Source: Leguminivora glycinivorella (lineage: Eukaryota > Arthropoda > Insecta > Lepidoptera > Tortricidae). Taken from it: a DNA stretch of 64,000 bases. The stretch is from assembly GCF_023078275.1 (NCBI RefSeq), contig NC_062982.1, positions 10,986,880 through 11,050,879 on the forward strand. Direction: 5' to 3'. Below the pieces are notes generated by a model that made no database searches, was not told the DNA's origin, and worked only from the letters and a program-made list of their open reading frames with translations. Positions 35,701 to 47,700 of this stretch are shown piece by piece (the stretch's first letter is position 1; every line of letters begins with the position of its first letter). A program made the translations under genes and the position numbers.

Positions 35701-38700
35701 AGGTTGTGCTAAGGGGTCAGATACTAGAATATAGCTTGCCTAAAATGTTTACGTACAAAATACGCGAAAATTGCACTGGAAAAAGCATCGTTTTTAGGGT
35801 TCCGTAGTTAACTAGGAACCCTTATAGTTTCGCCATGTCTGTCTGTCCGTCCGTCCGCGGATAATCTCAGTAACCGTTAGCACCAGAAAGCTGAAATTTG
35901 GTACCAATATGTATATCAATCACGCCAACAAAGTGCAAAAATAAAAAATGGAAAAAAATGATTTTTTAGGGTACCCCCCCTACATGTAAAGTGGGGGCTG
36001 AATTTTTTTTTCATTCCAACCCCAACGTGTGATATATTATTGGATAGGTATTTAAAAATTAATAAGGGTTTACTAAGATCGTTTTTTGATAATATTTATA
36101 TTTTCGGAAATAATCGCTTCTAAAGGAAAAGAAAGTGCGTCCCCCCCCCCCCCTCTAACTTTTGAACCATATGTTTAAAAAATATGAAAAAAATCACAAA
36201 AGTAGAGCTTTTTAGACTTTCTAGGAAAATTGTTTTGAACTTGATAGGTTCAGTAGTTTTTGAGAAAAATACGGAAAACTACGGAACCCTACACTGAGCG
36301 TGGTCCGACACGCTCTTGGCCGGTTTTTTTACATTTTAGTAATTGAAAACATCAGTTTAGGTGGGAAGTAGATCAGCACAGTTAACACCGGAAAGAAAAA
36401 AATGTTAGGCAGCAGTAGTTATTAAAATTTCAACCTTGCCTTGCTTTTTAGCCTTTATTTTATTATTTATTTTATTTTTATTCATAATAATTAACACAGC
36501 AAAAAAATTATTATTATAATTATTTGTTATGTTATAAATATTGTAAATGCAATCAGACATAAAACGATTTTCAAAGATAGGGTAGGAGTGTCAGCATAGA
36601 ACTATGATAATTTTTATTGACATGTTTCAGAATTAATTCTATTTTAGCTACGTTTTGATCATGTCGGAAGGTTTATAAGTAAAGTATATTATAATTAACA
36701 TTTTCAACAAGGTATACAGGGTATACAGGGAGCAAGTTTTATATTTTGTAACTAATAACTTGAAATTTAATCGGTAGGTTATTATTCTGATCCTATCTCT
36801 GGCCTTTGAAATGATCCCCGTTACTGAAAGTGAATGATGACTCAGTTCTTGGAAAGGATCATCGACAATACTATTTGTGCTGATTGTGATAAAAATAAAG
36901 CTTAGAAGCTTGGCGATGACCACAAAAAAGACTTCAACTTAAATCTTCGAACTCTAGAAATGTGATCGACTAACGGGTGCGGTCCTGTTAGAAGCGAATG
37001 TCCAATTGAAAGGCCAAACGCTGACTAAGTTTCAGGAAGTCGCTTAAAAGCTCCTTCGCCGATATTTGCCGAGATTTTACCATTACGTAAGGCATACATA
37101 CAAATTGTAGGTGCGTGTGGGCAAGCCGGGCCAAATATTGACAAAGTGTAATCTGGGCGGAGCGCGCGGTTAGCGGGCGCGCGGTAATGCGCTCGGGCAA
37201 CATTAACACCAGCGAGGCTCTTCATTACCGGAGCCCTACTTATTTGGCCACCGCTGCCCGCTAAACGATATTCGCGATGCAGTGATGTTTGCTGCGTAGA
37301 TATGGGTTGTCTGGTGGGAACACATTTTCTTTTATAATACTGACGCTATTTTAACTATGCTATGTTTTTTGTTTCCTTTATGTACAATAAAGCTTATACA
37401 TACATACATACATACAAAATGTCACCTTTAGTAGCATAAATGTATCGATTACTTGATCAATCTTTGCGTTCCAAAAAATTAACATGTTTAATTATAAACT
37501 GAAATAGACTCTATACACTAAAGAAAAAGCAATCAAGCCCACTGATGGCGAAGCCGGGAATCGAACCCGGGTCTCCAGCTAACACGGCTGACGTGATAAA
37601 CCGCTACACCACCCCGACCGCCCCAGTATATATATACAATATACTGTGTTATTACTTAAAAATCAAATCAATAAATATTTTATAAAATAATTTGATTTGT
37701 TCCCTACATCGATGTTTAATACTCGACCCGTAACTTTTCATTTTGATGAAGGCTGTGAACTCTCCCTATTTCCCAAGCTAACAAACTTACCACCAACAGC
37801 CTAATCGGAAAATTCGTGTAAAACTGTTACCGTTCTTGTGAATTAAATAAATAAATAAATAATAAAATAACAGACGCGGGCGGTAGCTTATGTCTATACT
37901 TACATAGTGTAACTAGGTTACAAGAAATAGATAGTACTTACTAATACCAACCTACCGCACAGCAATATCGACCGAGTGGACGTTATCAGTGTAATGTGGA
38001 CACAGATGTGTTCCCATGCGTCTTCACCCTCCGCCACTAATTGAACCTCGTACTCGTATTATCACGACTCAAGGATAACTCATGCCTGCATTACATCTAA
38101 CATGACAAATGCCACTTGAGAGGACATTTATTCCTACCTATAATTTATTCAAGCTCTGAAATGTATAAAAGATTAGCATGTCTTTCATGTTTTCAGTAGT
38201 TTAATACAATTTGCGAATGCATTTAGGGTACCTTATAGGCGTACGTATTCCAGTTTCAGTTGTTCGATCTGTTTCCGATATGATACTGAGATCAGTAGAT
38301 GCTAGTAAGTAGGTAAAGTCAACCAATTGGAACCCTAGACCACTCTACAACCATGTCAAAATTACAAGCAGTAAGGATCCCCCCCACATCTAGCGTCTCG
38401 CGAGCGTAGCGTCGGGCCAACTGTATGAAAAAAGACGCCGCGTCGACGCGACGTCGACGCGGCGTCAGGCTTTGCCCATACAGTTGGCCCGACGCGACGC
38501 TCGCGAGACGCTAGATGTGGAGGGACCCTAAGAGATTTCTTACAATGTTACTTATACCTAACGTCACTATGACATAGTTCTACAGTGGCCTAGGGTTCCA
38601 ATTGGCTGACTGTACACACTGTACTGTGTGGCTGTATTGGCTGGCTGTGTACAGTCGAGTTCACAAATATGTGTACATTTTTTCACCTTATTGCAATGAG

Positions 38701-41700
38701 TTAAGGTGAAGAATTGTACCTACACATATTTATGAACTCGACTGTACTTACCTCCAACTTTTTCAACCAAAAAAGCACTTTAAACACACTGGCAACAGAC
38801 TTAATAACTACAATTTTAATGGATCTATTGTAATATGTATGTATAGCACAGCCATTTATGTAATTAAAATGTAAGTACCTACCGTAATAGGTCGTTCTGT
38901 AGCTATTCGAATAGGAAATATGACTTAAGAAGGTATAGGTACTCTGGACGAGATTAGTAATAATTATATCGGATAGGTAGGTATTTATTTATACCTACAA
39001 GTCGGACCAATTGTAATGCGCATATACTTAGGTACCCAACAATATTAGATTATAGCCAATTGCATCCGGCGTGCATCAGCCAATCGAGTGCCACAACAAA
39101 AGTTCATCTCGCTTATCGAACGGGTCGACTCGAGGTTGACCAATGTCCGCACTGGTGGTTATTTATCTATTTACGACTTGTTTGTTTATATACTGGCTGA
39201 TAAAGTAGGCACATAACGCATATCGCATACCTAATAGTGTATAAATGCATCAATAAGCGATGTTTATTTATCTAAAATTGAATGTAAGTGGTAGGTAATG
39301 TAGGTAAATAAAGTCGATCCGTTGGTAAGTTAACTACTTAGAACAACTTAGGTATTTGTATGTATTATTAAATAAAAATAACGACCTGTGAGAACGCTAA
39401 CCCCTTTCGTTTTGCTGATAAGTGGTAATATTGAAACGCATTACTTCACTATAAGGGTATTTATTTTAGTAAACATAAAATTCCACAACATGATAGTTTG
39501 ATAACAATGATAACACTCCCTACCACCCTTTATGTAGATTACAATTGTTCCCAGGCCTCTTGAACTGAGTCAATAATTATCAATATCATGTTATCTATAT
39601 GACCAGGTGATGTTCAAAAACCCACAAATCCCCATGAGCTAGTAGCTAGGTAATTACATCGTGGTTATGATAAAACATGCTCGAGTGCCAGAATAATGAT
39701 TACGAACGCGACAGCAGCCGGACGGTTTTTACAGCGCTATTAATTGTTTAATGGTCGTTGTTACATCGACTGTAAAGATAACTGCGAGAGAGGGATGTTT
39801 AGAATACGGCAGGACTTGGTGATGGAAGGGGCGAGGGTATAGTAGCAACCAACAACCATCTGTTGAATACGTCATGCTATAGAGCAGATTACGTATAAGT
39901 AGATGCTTGATTATAGTAGTGGGCAGGTAGCTTGGGGATCGCTTACCGTCATGTGTCAGAGGAATCGTCTGCTCGTTTCCCTCATAAAAAGGTAGAGCGG
40001 AATATTAATTAAAAAAAGTTTCTTGAAAATTGAAAACACCATATTAATATGTTAAATTAATATTAGAATACTGAAGACCACATACGAAGTCACCAGTAAT
40101 CTCCACCTATTCCCTGAACATTTATTGTCACCCAACTGCTGAAAATATCGAATCATCCAAAGCGTTTACTTTAAGTGCCATTACTCGTAAGCTTGTACCA
40201 TTAAAACCATTGTAGCGCGTTCTGAAACCGTCCAACGTTCTGACGCTTGCAAATTTATGTAGCTGTAAGTTGGTAACGATGGTTGCCCCGGCGCAACTCT
40301 GAGGGCAGAAATAGCGTGGGCGGGCACGTCACAGATGACAGCTATCTACGTTACTCACGTTTATGACTTCCTCGGCCATTCAGGCGATAGCTCAAAGCGT
40401 GGCTAGTTATGTCAACTGGCATCGATTCTGAAAATAAAACTGGTGTTTGAAAATTGGACATTACCTATAACTTTACACCAGACAATTTAGGACGGGTAAA
40501 GCATTGTGGCCCTTGGCCCTGTGGTCTAGTGGCGAGGACGTTAGCCGTGTATTTTAAGGAGCCGTGCTCGGCATCCAGTGGGTTGGGTAACTTTTTTATG
40601 GCATATGGTATAATTATATATATGATATATATTTCAGTTTCTAATAACTTGCAACAACTTTAATACCAACCGCGATTTTACAATTAGGTGAGTTTGAGTT
40701 AAGGTACCTACTCCTATTAATAAGTAAGTACATATAAAAAGATCAATGAAATATGTATGAATATAATGTTTTCCTGAAATCCTTGAGTCAACTTTATAAT
40801 GATGACTTTAAGATTTAAACCCGCTTACGTTGTTAAAATGTTGATTAGGTATGGCTTCCAGTAACAAAATCTGAAACTATTTAAATATTTTTTTAGTAGG
40901 TAATCCAAATCTTTGTTTATAGCGATTAATCATATTTGTATAGGTCGCTACGTGTCATAGGCAAGCTGAGCTTTTGAAAACAAAGCTATGAATTGTGTTA
41001 GCTAAAACTAGCGTACCAAAACATCGTAGGTACTTATAAGCTTATAACGTAATAGAGTGGAAGCTGGCACGTGTCAAGTGCTGTAGGTAGGCACTTACTT
41101 ATTTCTAATATGAATTATTATACAATAGCTGCGGCTTTAAACTGAAAAATATACCGGCTAAATCGTATTAATAACATTAGTCGCGCAAAGAGGGATCATT
41201 ATGGAGTTCTATGAATCATACGGGTTAGGTATCATTTTATCTAAGCAAATAGTAGCGATTGATAATGATGGCATCCAAGGACACAATTATTTACAAAAAT
41301 ATTAATATTGATGTGAATCTTTCTGTGTTAGCAGTAAGTATGTGTTAAATAGATATATTTACAAAACAGTTCCCAAAAAGAAATATCAAATTATTTAACT
41401 TATCGTTGGCGTAAAGTAATCGCCTCAAAAACTTTATCGAAACCTCTTCAAAGCTCGATCGTGACTTTATTTTTTGGCTAACACGTGTCCCGTGTCCCTC
41501 CAGTGCTTAGTGCTCAAATCATAGCTAGCACATGCGAGGACCCTTATAAATTGTAATCCTCAAATAAAAACTGGTGCTCACATTAAAATATAACCCATTA
41601 CTCAGCCTCGTGCAGATGTACCTATAAACGAGACGGCTGGCTGTGAAATATGGCTATAAATCATAACGTTCCACTATAATAAAACTTTTTGTCAGCCAGT

Positions 41701-44700
41701 CGCTAGTCGTTCAATTATGATTTTAAGAGCTTTTTAAATTAAAGTATCAATAAAATTAACGGGGAATAAAAAATAGAACATTACATGATTACTTAGTTTA
41801 ATCGCACCTATCGTTTTTCATGTTAAAGTGTTAAAAGGAATATTTTGTATTTAAGGGTTTTCTGTCAGATATTAAATTATTTTACTGGTAAGACTAGTTA
41901 ATGCAAAACAGATGACAAAAAACGTCGTAATGGTCTTAATAAATGTTTTTGTATCGAATAATAAGAGTATGCATTTGCTGCATGGCGAGAAGTGTATTAT
42001 GTGCACTTAAGCGATTCGAGTAGATATATCTGCGATTGTCAGTGGTGGAGATGTTACTAACCAGATGGCGCAGCGCGGTAGGTCTACCCTTGCGACCTAC
42101 GAATTGGTTTCGCTTCAAATACATTCTCATAATCACTGCCAGATTGAGCTCTGGAAATCTAAGACGCGTAATAAAATAAAATTCCCCTAATATTGCTGCG
42201 TTGGTTTGCTAGAACCCGTTCCCACTAATAAACAAGGAAACCGCCGCAGTTCGCCGAAGCGGTAGGTAATTATTTCTACTCATATTGCTTCCAGAGTAAT
42301 CCGTTAGAAATCGATCGACTTTTAGTGGCGTGTCAGTGTTTGAAAAAAAGCATAATTTATTGTCAGCATTCAGATCGCAAGGAAACCCGAACGGCACTAG
42401 AAAATAAAAATGTAATAAAACGAGAGTGGTTTATGAGCGTAAAATGACGGGAGGCGGCTGCGTGGTTTTAACAAAATTACTAAAATATTTATAAGTTATG
42501 TACTGTGATAAATATTGATTTCTGTTTTCAACAGCTTAAAAATACTTAACTCTCATGATGCAGTCGCTATTTGGCCTATTTGAACAATATCGACCCTACG
42601 ATAGGTAGTTTTGCTCATAAATTTCAAATCCGCCGTACTCTTATTTACCAGTAAAATAATTTCGAAGACTGTTTATTTCAATAATTTTGGAAACCTTCTA
42701 GAATTTTCTTAGCACAGTCCAACATATTTGATATGCTCTGCTTTTTTAGTAGAATGATCACCAAAAATGTGATTTCGTTCGAAGACTTGTTTATAATTAT
42801 ATCAAATTTTCAAGAGTGTGCTTTAATTTATTTTTAAGTCGCCACTTAATAAGTTCGGTAACCTAGTCATTATCGGGAGCACGCCGAAAGCCGAAAGGCA
42901 GCAATTTAAGTTCGAACGTGCGCCGCCGCGTCAAGTGCGCGTTTCATATTGTTTATGTCAACATTAACTTTTTGTTCGGTTTAGAGTATAGACTCGAACT
43001 ATTTATAGCTTTAAGAGTTACACTTTGGTTTGTATTGAATCTATATATGCTTTATGAAATATACATACATATATGTACCTATGTATTACATGTAGTTCAT
43101 GTAGTTGTGTATTTAGCATACATATGTATTTAAGTACCTACCAGTGGCGTAGCGTCGATAGAACTCGATTCTCAACGGGTTACCTAAAATTCTCCAGTAT
43201 CTGTAGAAGTCCATGCAAAACAGATTCTGAAAACCCCTCCGGCTTTACCAACGAAAATTTTCACGCCACGCCACTGGTACCTACATACTATATAGTTATA
43301 AGTTCTTAATTCAAACTCTGTATTTAACTTAGTGCTAGGGTTTGTTTACTTCATATAACATCAAAGTATCAGACGGCTTAAGACCGACCTCTTCTAACTT
43401 TCTAACCTACTTTCAGTTATCCAGTAGCCATATTCTATTATAGGTCGTTTTATTTTACCTATAAATTGCGGGGTGCGACATCGTAGGAATCGCAGGATTT
43501 CAAAATTACTGGAGTGAGATCTAATAATGTTAATGCATTAATAAAATTATGGCTCTAGTACAGCCTCAATACTTACTCGTAATTTGAACTCACAAAATAC
43601 ATCTGCTCTTAAAAATCATTGGCATATTGTGGTAACGGTAACGCTAACTTTTTAGTGTCGGAAAATCAAAAAAGTACCCTGATTTAGTGGCAAATTATTA
43701 GTGCAAATAGATTTAATTCAAATAACGTTTGTTACAGAGGCGGCGGCTACAACCGGCGGCAGCACGTGAAACGGCCGATGAACGCGTTCATGGTGTTCGC
43801 GCAGGCCATGCGCCGGCGGCTGTCCGAGCAGCGGCCCTCGCTGCACAACGCCGAGCTCAGCAAGTCGCTCGGCTCTATGTGGAAGTGAGTATCAAAAGTA
43901 TCAAAACCATAACGCCGTGGCTTGCGTGGGCGACGGTCGCGCGACCGTCGCGCGATCGTCGCCGTCGCGTCTCATACTTCCATATCGATAAGGTTTAATT
44001 TCGTATGCGTCGCATCGCCGTCGCGCAACCATCGCGCGACCGTCACCAACGCAAGCCACGGCGTTAGAGGTTGAAATGATTCACGGTTAGTTTATTAGAC
44101 TTATATTGACCAGGATATAGGGAATATCGGGACCTCAGTAAAAATCAAAAAGGTAATATTTAATCACGGTCTATATCCCGGTCAATATAAGTCTATCAAA
44201 ATCATTAGGTACTATATCTTTGCAACTGTAGGTGGTGTTGGAAACATAGTTTGAACACTGAGTTCAAGGCGTTCGAAAAGTAGGTAGGTACTCGAATGAA
44301 TTTCCGAATGTAATATTTCGTCACTACTTTTAAAAAAACTTGTATCTTCGTCTATCAATGAAAAGAAAATTGTAGTAAGTATGTATGGAATGCATATAGA
44401 CTAAAGACTTACTGCGTTTTAACTTTGAGGAACAGCGTGAGATACGAGATTTTTTCAAAGTAGTGACGATTTGTTACTTTGTATACTGTTGAGTTATACC
44501 TACACTAGGTATTAGAGAGCTGTAGAGTTAACTCAACAGTAAGTACACAACACGAAGGAGGTACGAAGATTACCAACTCTACATATAAAGGGTGGTAAGT
44601 AAATGTTACAATAATCTGGTTATTAAATCTCTTCCTTGCCATTAAAGTATTAAATAAAAGTTTACGTTAAAGCTTGGTTTATGTGTTTATAAGTCGAGTT

Positions 44701-47700
44701 TAATACGGCGGCGACAAACTTTATGTTCTAAAGCGGAACATTTACATGTTGACGGACGTGGCAAGGACTTGTTTGAGGGTCTACCGCAAGTCAACAACTC
44801 GGTAGCAAAGTGCGCCAAGGCCCCATGTGTGTGGTACACAGGTTTTGATTTCATATTATTTTCTAGCTTTACGCTCTAATGTTTGTCATAGCCCTTTATG
44901 GAGGATTTCTAAATTGAAAATTTATCATTAAGATGTTAATAACAACAAGGTTAGGTAGGTAGAAGACAAGTAGGTAGAGGAAAATTTGAAATAAAGTTTA
45001 CTTTCAAATTCATTAGCCTCGAATTTGGCAGATGACGACGATTGTATTGTAGAGGACGATAAATCTTGAAGTGTTACAATTAATAGGCAGGAGGCAATAA
45101 GTAGTCATTGGACCACTAAACTCGTACAACGCTTAGTTGACGCCATCAGTTTCAGCAGTTCTAATCAGTAGAGATGGTGTTGATGTCAAAAGAAAATATT
45201 TAGCAATTATCTAGGTACTAAAATTCCTGTCAAAATGTAACCCGAATTGACCGAGAAACTGCGACCGGCGCGTGCGGCACCCAGCGGCGCTCGTGCATCG
45301 ATTGTTTACTCATTAAAATACTATCGCTGCCACAGATAACATCTCTAACTGTCGGGGCCCGGGAGGTCCGGACTAATAGAAAACTGTATCGAAACCATTC
45401 GGAAATGATAATTTTGCAATCACGATGACATAGTTTTAGGCGACGTTTTTGGCTATCTCTCACACTTAGGGCCACTTGCACCAACGAAAATGGAGGGTTA
45501 ACGCGAGGGTTAACCCACAATTTTATATGGAATTTGACAGTTGACAGCCCACTAACCCTGAGCTAAGTGGTTGGATGCAACACAATGGTATAAAAGGGTC
45601 CAAGAATGATGATGAAGATGATTATTTCTATGAAACACGTGTTTTCTGAAAGCGTGTATAGGCCATAGGTACCTACCACAGAACTTAATTTAGATAGAAG
45701 AAACAAATTCATATATTTGTATAGGGGCCGAGCGTGTCAAATTTTGTACTGAAGTTGATTCTTGCCTGTAATTTTAAATAAGTCTCAGGCTCTTGATTGT
45801 TCATAATTTTTGTGTTGTTGCAATTGAATATCACGTAACGAGGCATTTTTTATGTTTTGGTTGACTTCAACTTACTAAAATTGACGCCCGAAAGCTGCAA
45901 GCTGCGAGTAAAGACGGACAACTCAGTGGATTTCACTGAGTTCATTTGACACGCTAAGTAGATACGTTTGCTTGATCTATGGTATATATGACATCTGTGG
46001 TACCTACCATAAAAGTGCTTCATTAATAATGTCGATGTGACATATACCCACGTTGATTAATTCAAGTAAAACCGAATATAAGAACACCTATCAAAACAAA
46101 ACCATTTAAGCACTATTTATTAGAAAACCCCAAAAATGTTACTAAATTCGGCCAGTGTTTTAGAATTTCACGGTTTAAACCTCGATGTAATGCAGACGAA
46201 TGTACACACAATCTACACTGAGCTCAAGTGGAAATCTGATCCATCGAGGGAACCAAGTTTAAGACAAACAGAATACCTAAATTATCTCATACTCTGATTT
46301 AAACTTTCACGATTTTTACACATATTTAAAATTGCAATTGAATATCGTGAGTGTTGTGTGTCGACAAGGTGACATCCATAGTGCACAAACTGTTCAAGTG
46401 CATGGGTAGTCAGGACCAAGTGCGGGTAGTTCGAAAAACTCGTACAGCTATTATAGAAGATGTTGATGTCAACTTCAGCCAGTCTGCTCCGAGACCACGG
46501 GGACAATGCCGTCCTTGAAACGTCGGAGGTTAAAACATAGTAATACGCGATTAAGTCCCGTTTGCAATTTTAAATATCTCATACTCTGTTACAACTTAGA
46601 ACCGGTATATAAATTACTAACTAAGGGCACCTGTTTTTCACGGACGATTCAACTTTGACCCTTAAATGCATGAATTTTTCTTTTAACGAGATATTAATAT
46701 ACTTATGTGAAATACAATAGTTTTCTGGCTCTGGGAAAAATAATAAAAAAATATTTAATACCAATTTTAATACTAAATCAGTGTTAGAAGTTAAATAGAC
46801 CAAAACTTATTTATATAAACATACAAATAAATAATAATAATAATAAATATTGGGGACGCCTTACACAGATCAACTTATCTAGCCCCAAACTAAGCAAAGC
46901 TTGTACTATGGGTGCTAAGCGACGATATACATACTTAAATAGATAAATACATACATACTTATATACGTAGAAAACATCCATGACTCAGGAACAAATATCT
47001 GTTGTGCTCATCACACAAATAAATGCCCTTACCGGGATTCGAACCCAGGACCGCGGCTTAGCAGGCAGGGTCACTACCGACTGAGCCAGACCGGTCGTCG
47101 AAAAAAATATAATTATTGGTAAGTTTTATTTGTAAAGTTTTACTACTATTAAAAAAGGTACACTATTTGTAAAACCCCCACTGATAAAATGTTTAAACAT
47201 AAAATAATTACTAACTCCGAATAAATCTGTTTTACACACTTTTCGGCCATTTCATCTTTATCCTTAAATAATAAATAGTACCTAAATCATAAAATTGTTT
47301 AATTTATTTAATTATTTATGAAATACTGAATAATAATTAGGCTATAAATGTGATTTTGGATAGCTACATATTGAGCCACCACAGGCCAACAAATATATGA
47401 TGCATATATACATCACCATGCATTTAAGGGTTAATCGAACATACAGTCTGACACTAAAGTGCCCTTCCATTGACCACCCGCGCACCATACCTACTGCACT
47501 TAAAGGCAAAATATGAGATCAAGCGCTGCGTGGACGATGATTCGGCCAGTATTTTGACACACGACGCAAGGGCAAACTCTCTATCATCAAAGAAAATAGT
47601 CGGTGAAAAGAGTCTGATTGGTGTGTTGTGATTGGTCGGCTCTCGACTGTCATCGAGCGGTGCTGGATCGCGGTCGAGATTAGCAAGGTCAAAGGTTTCC

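Noticed and set aside
35474..35734. Overlapping open frames of 86 and 78 codons on opposite strands
   Set aside because: They cover a GC-rich hairpin element and its surroundings, with no domain or conserved motif.
37547..37620. Possible functional tRNA gene (minus strand)
   Set aside because: A and B boxes are clear, but the arms do not fold into a proper tRNA and a SINE-type body follows, so I annotate it as a SINE.
47030..47100. Possible functional tRNA gene (minus strand)
   Set aside because: The same reasoning applies: the tRNA-like head is joined to a SINE body ending in GTCCCCAATATTTATT and (TTA)n.
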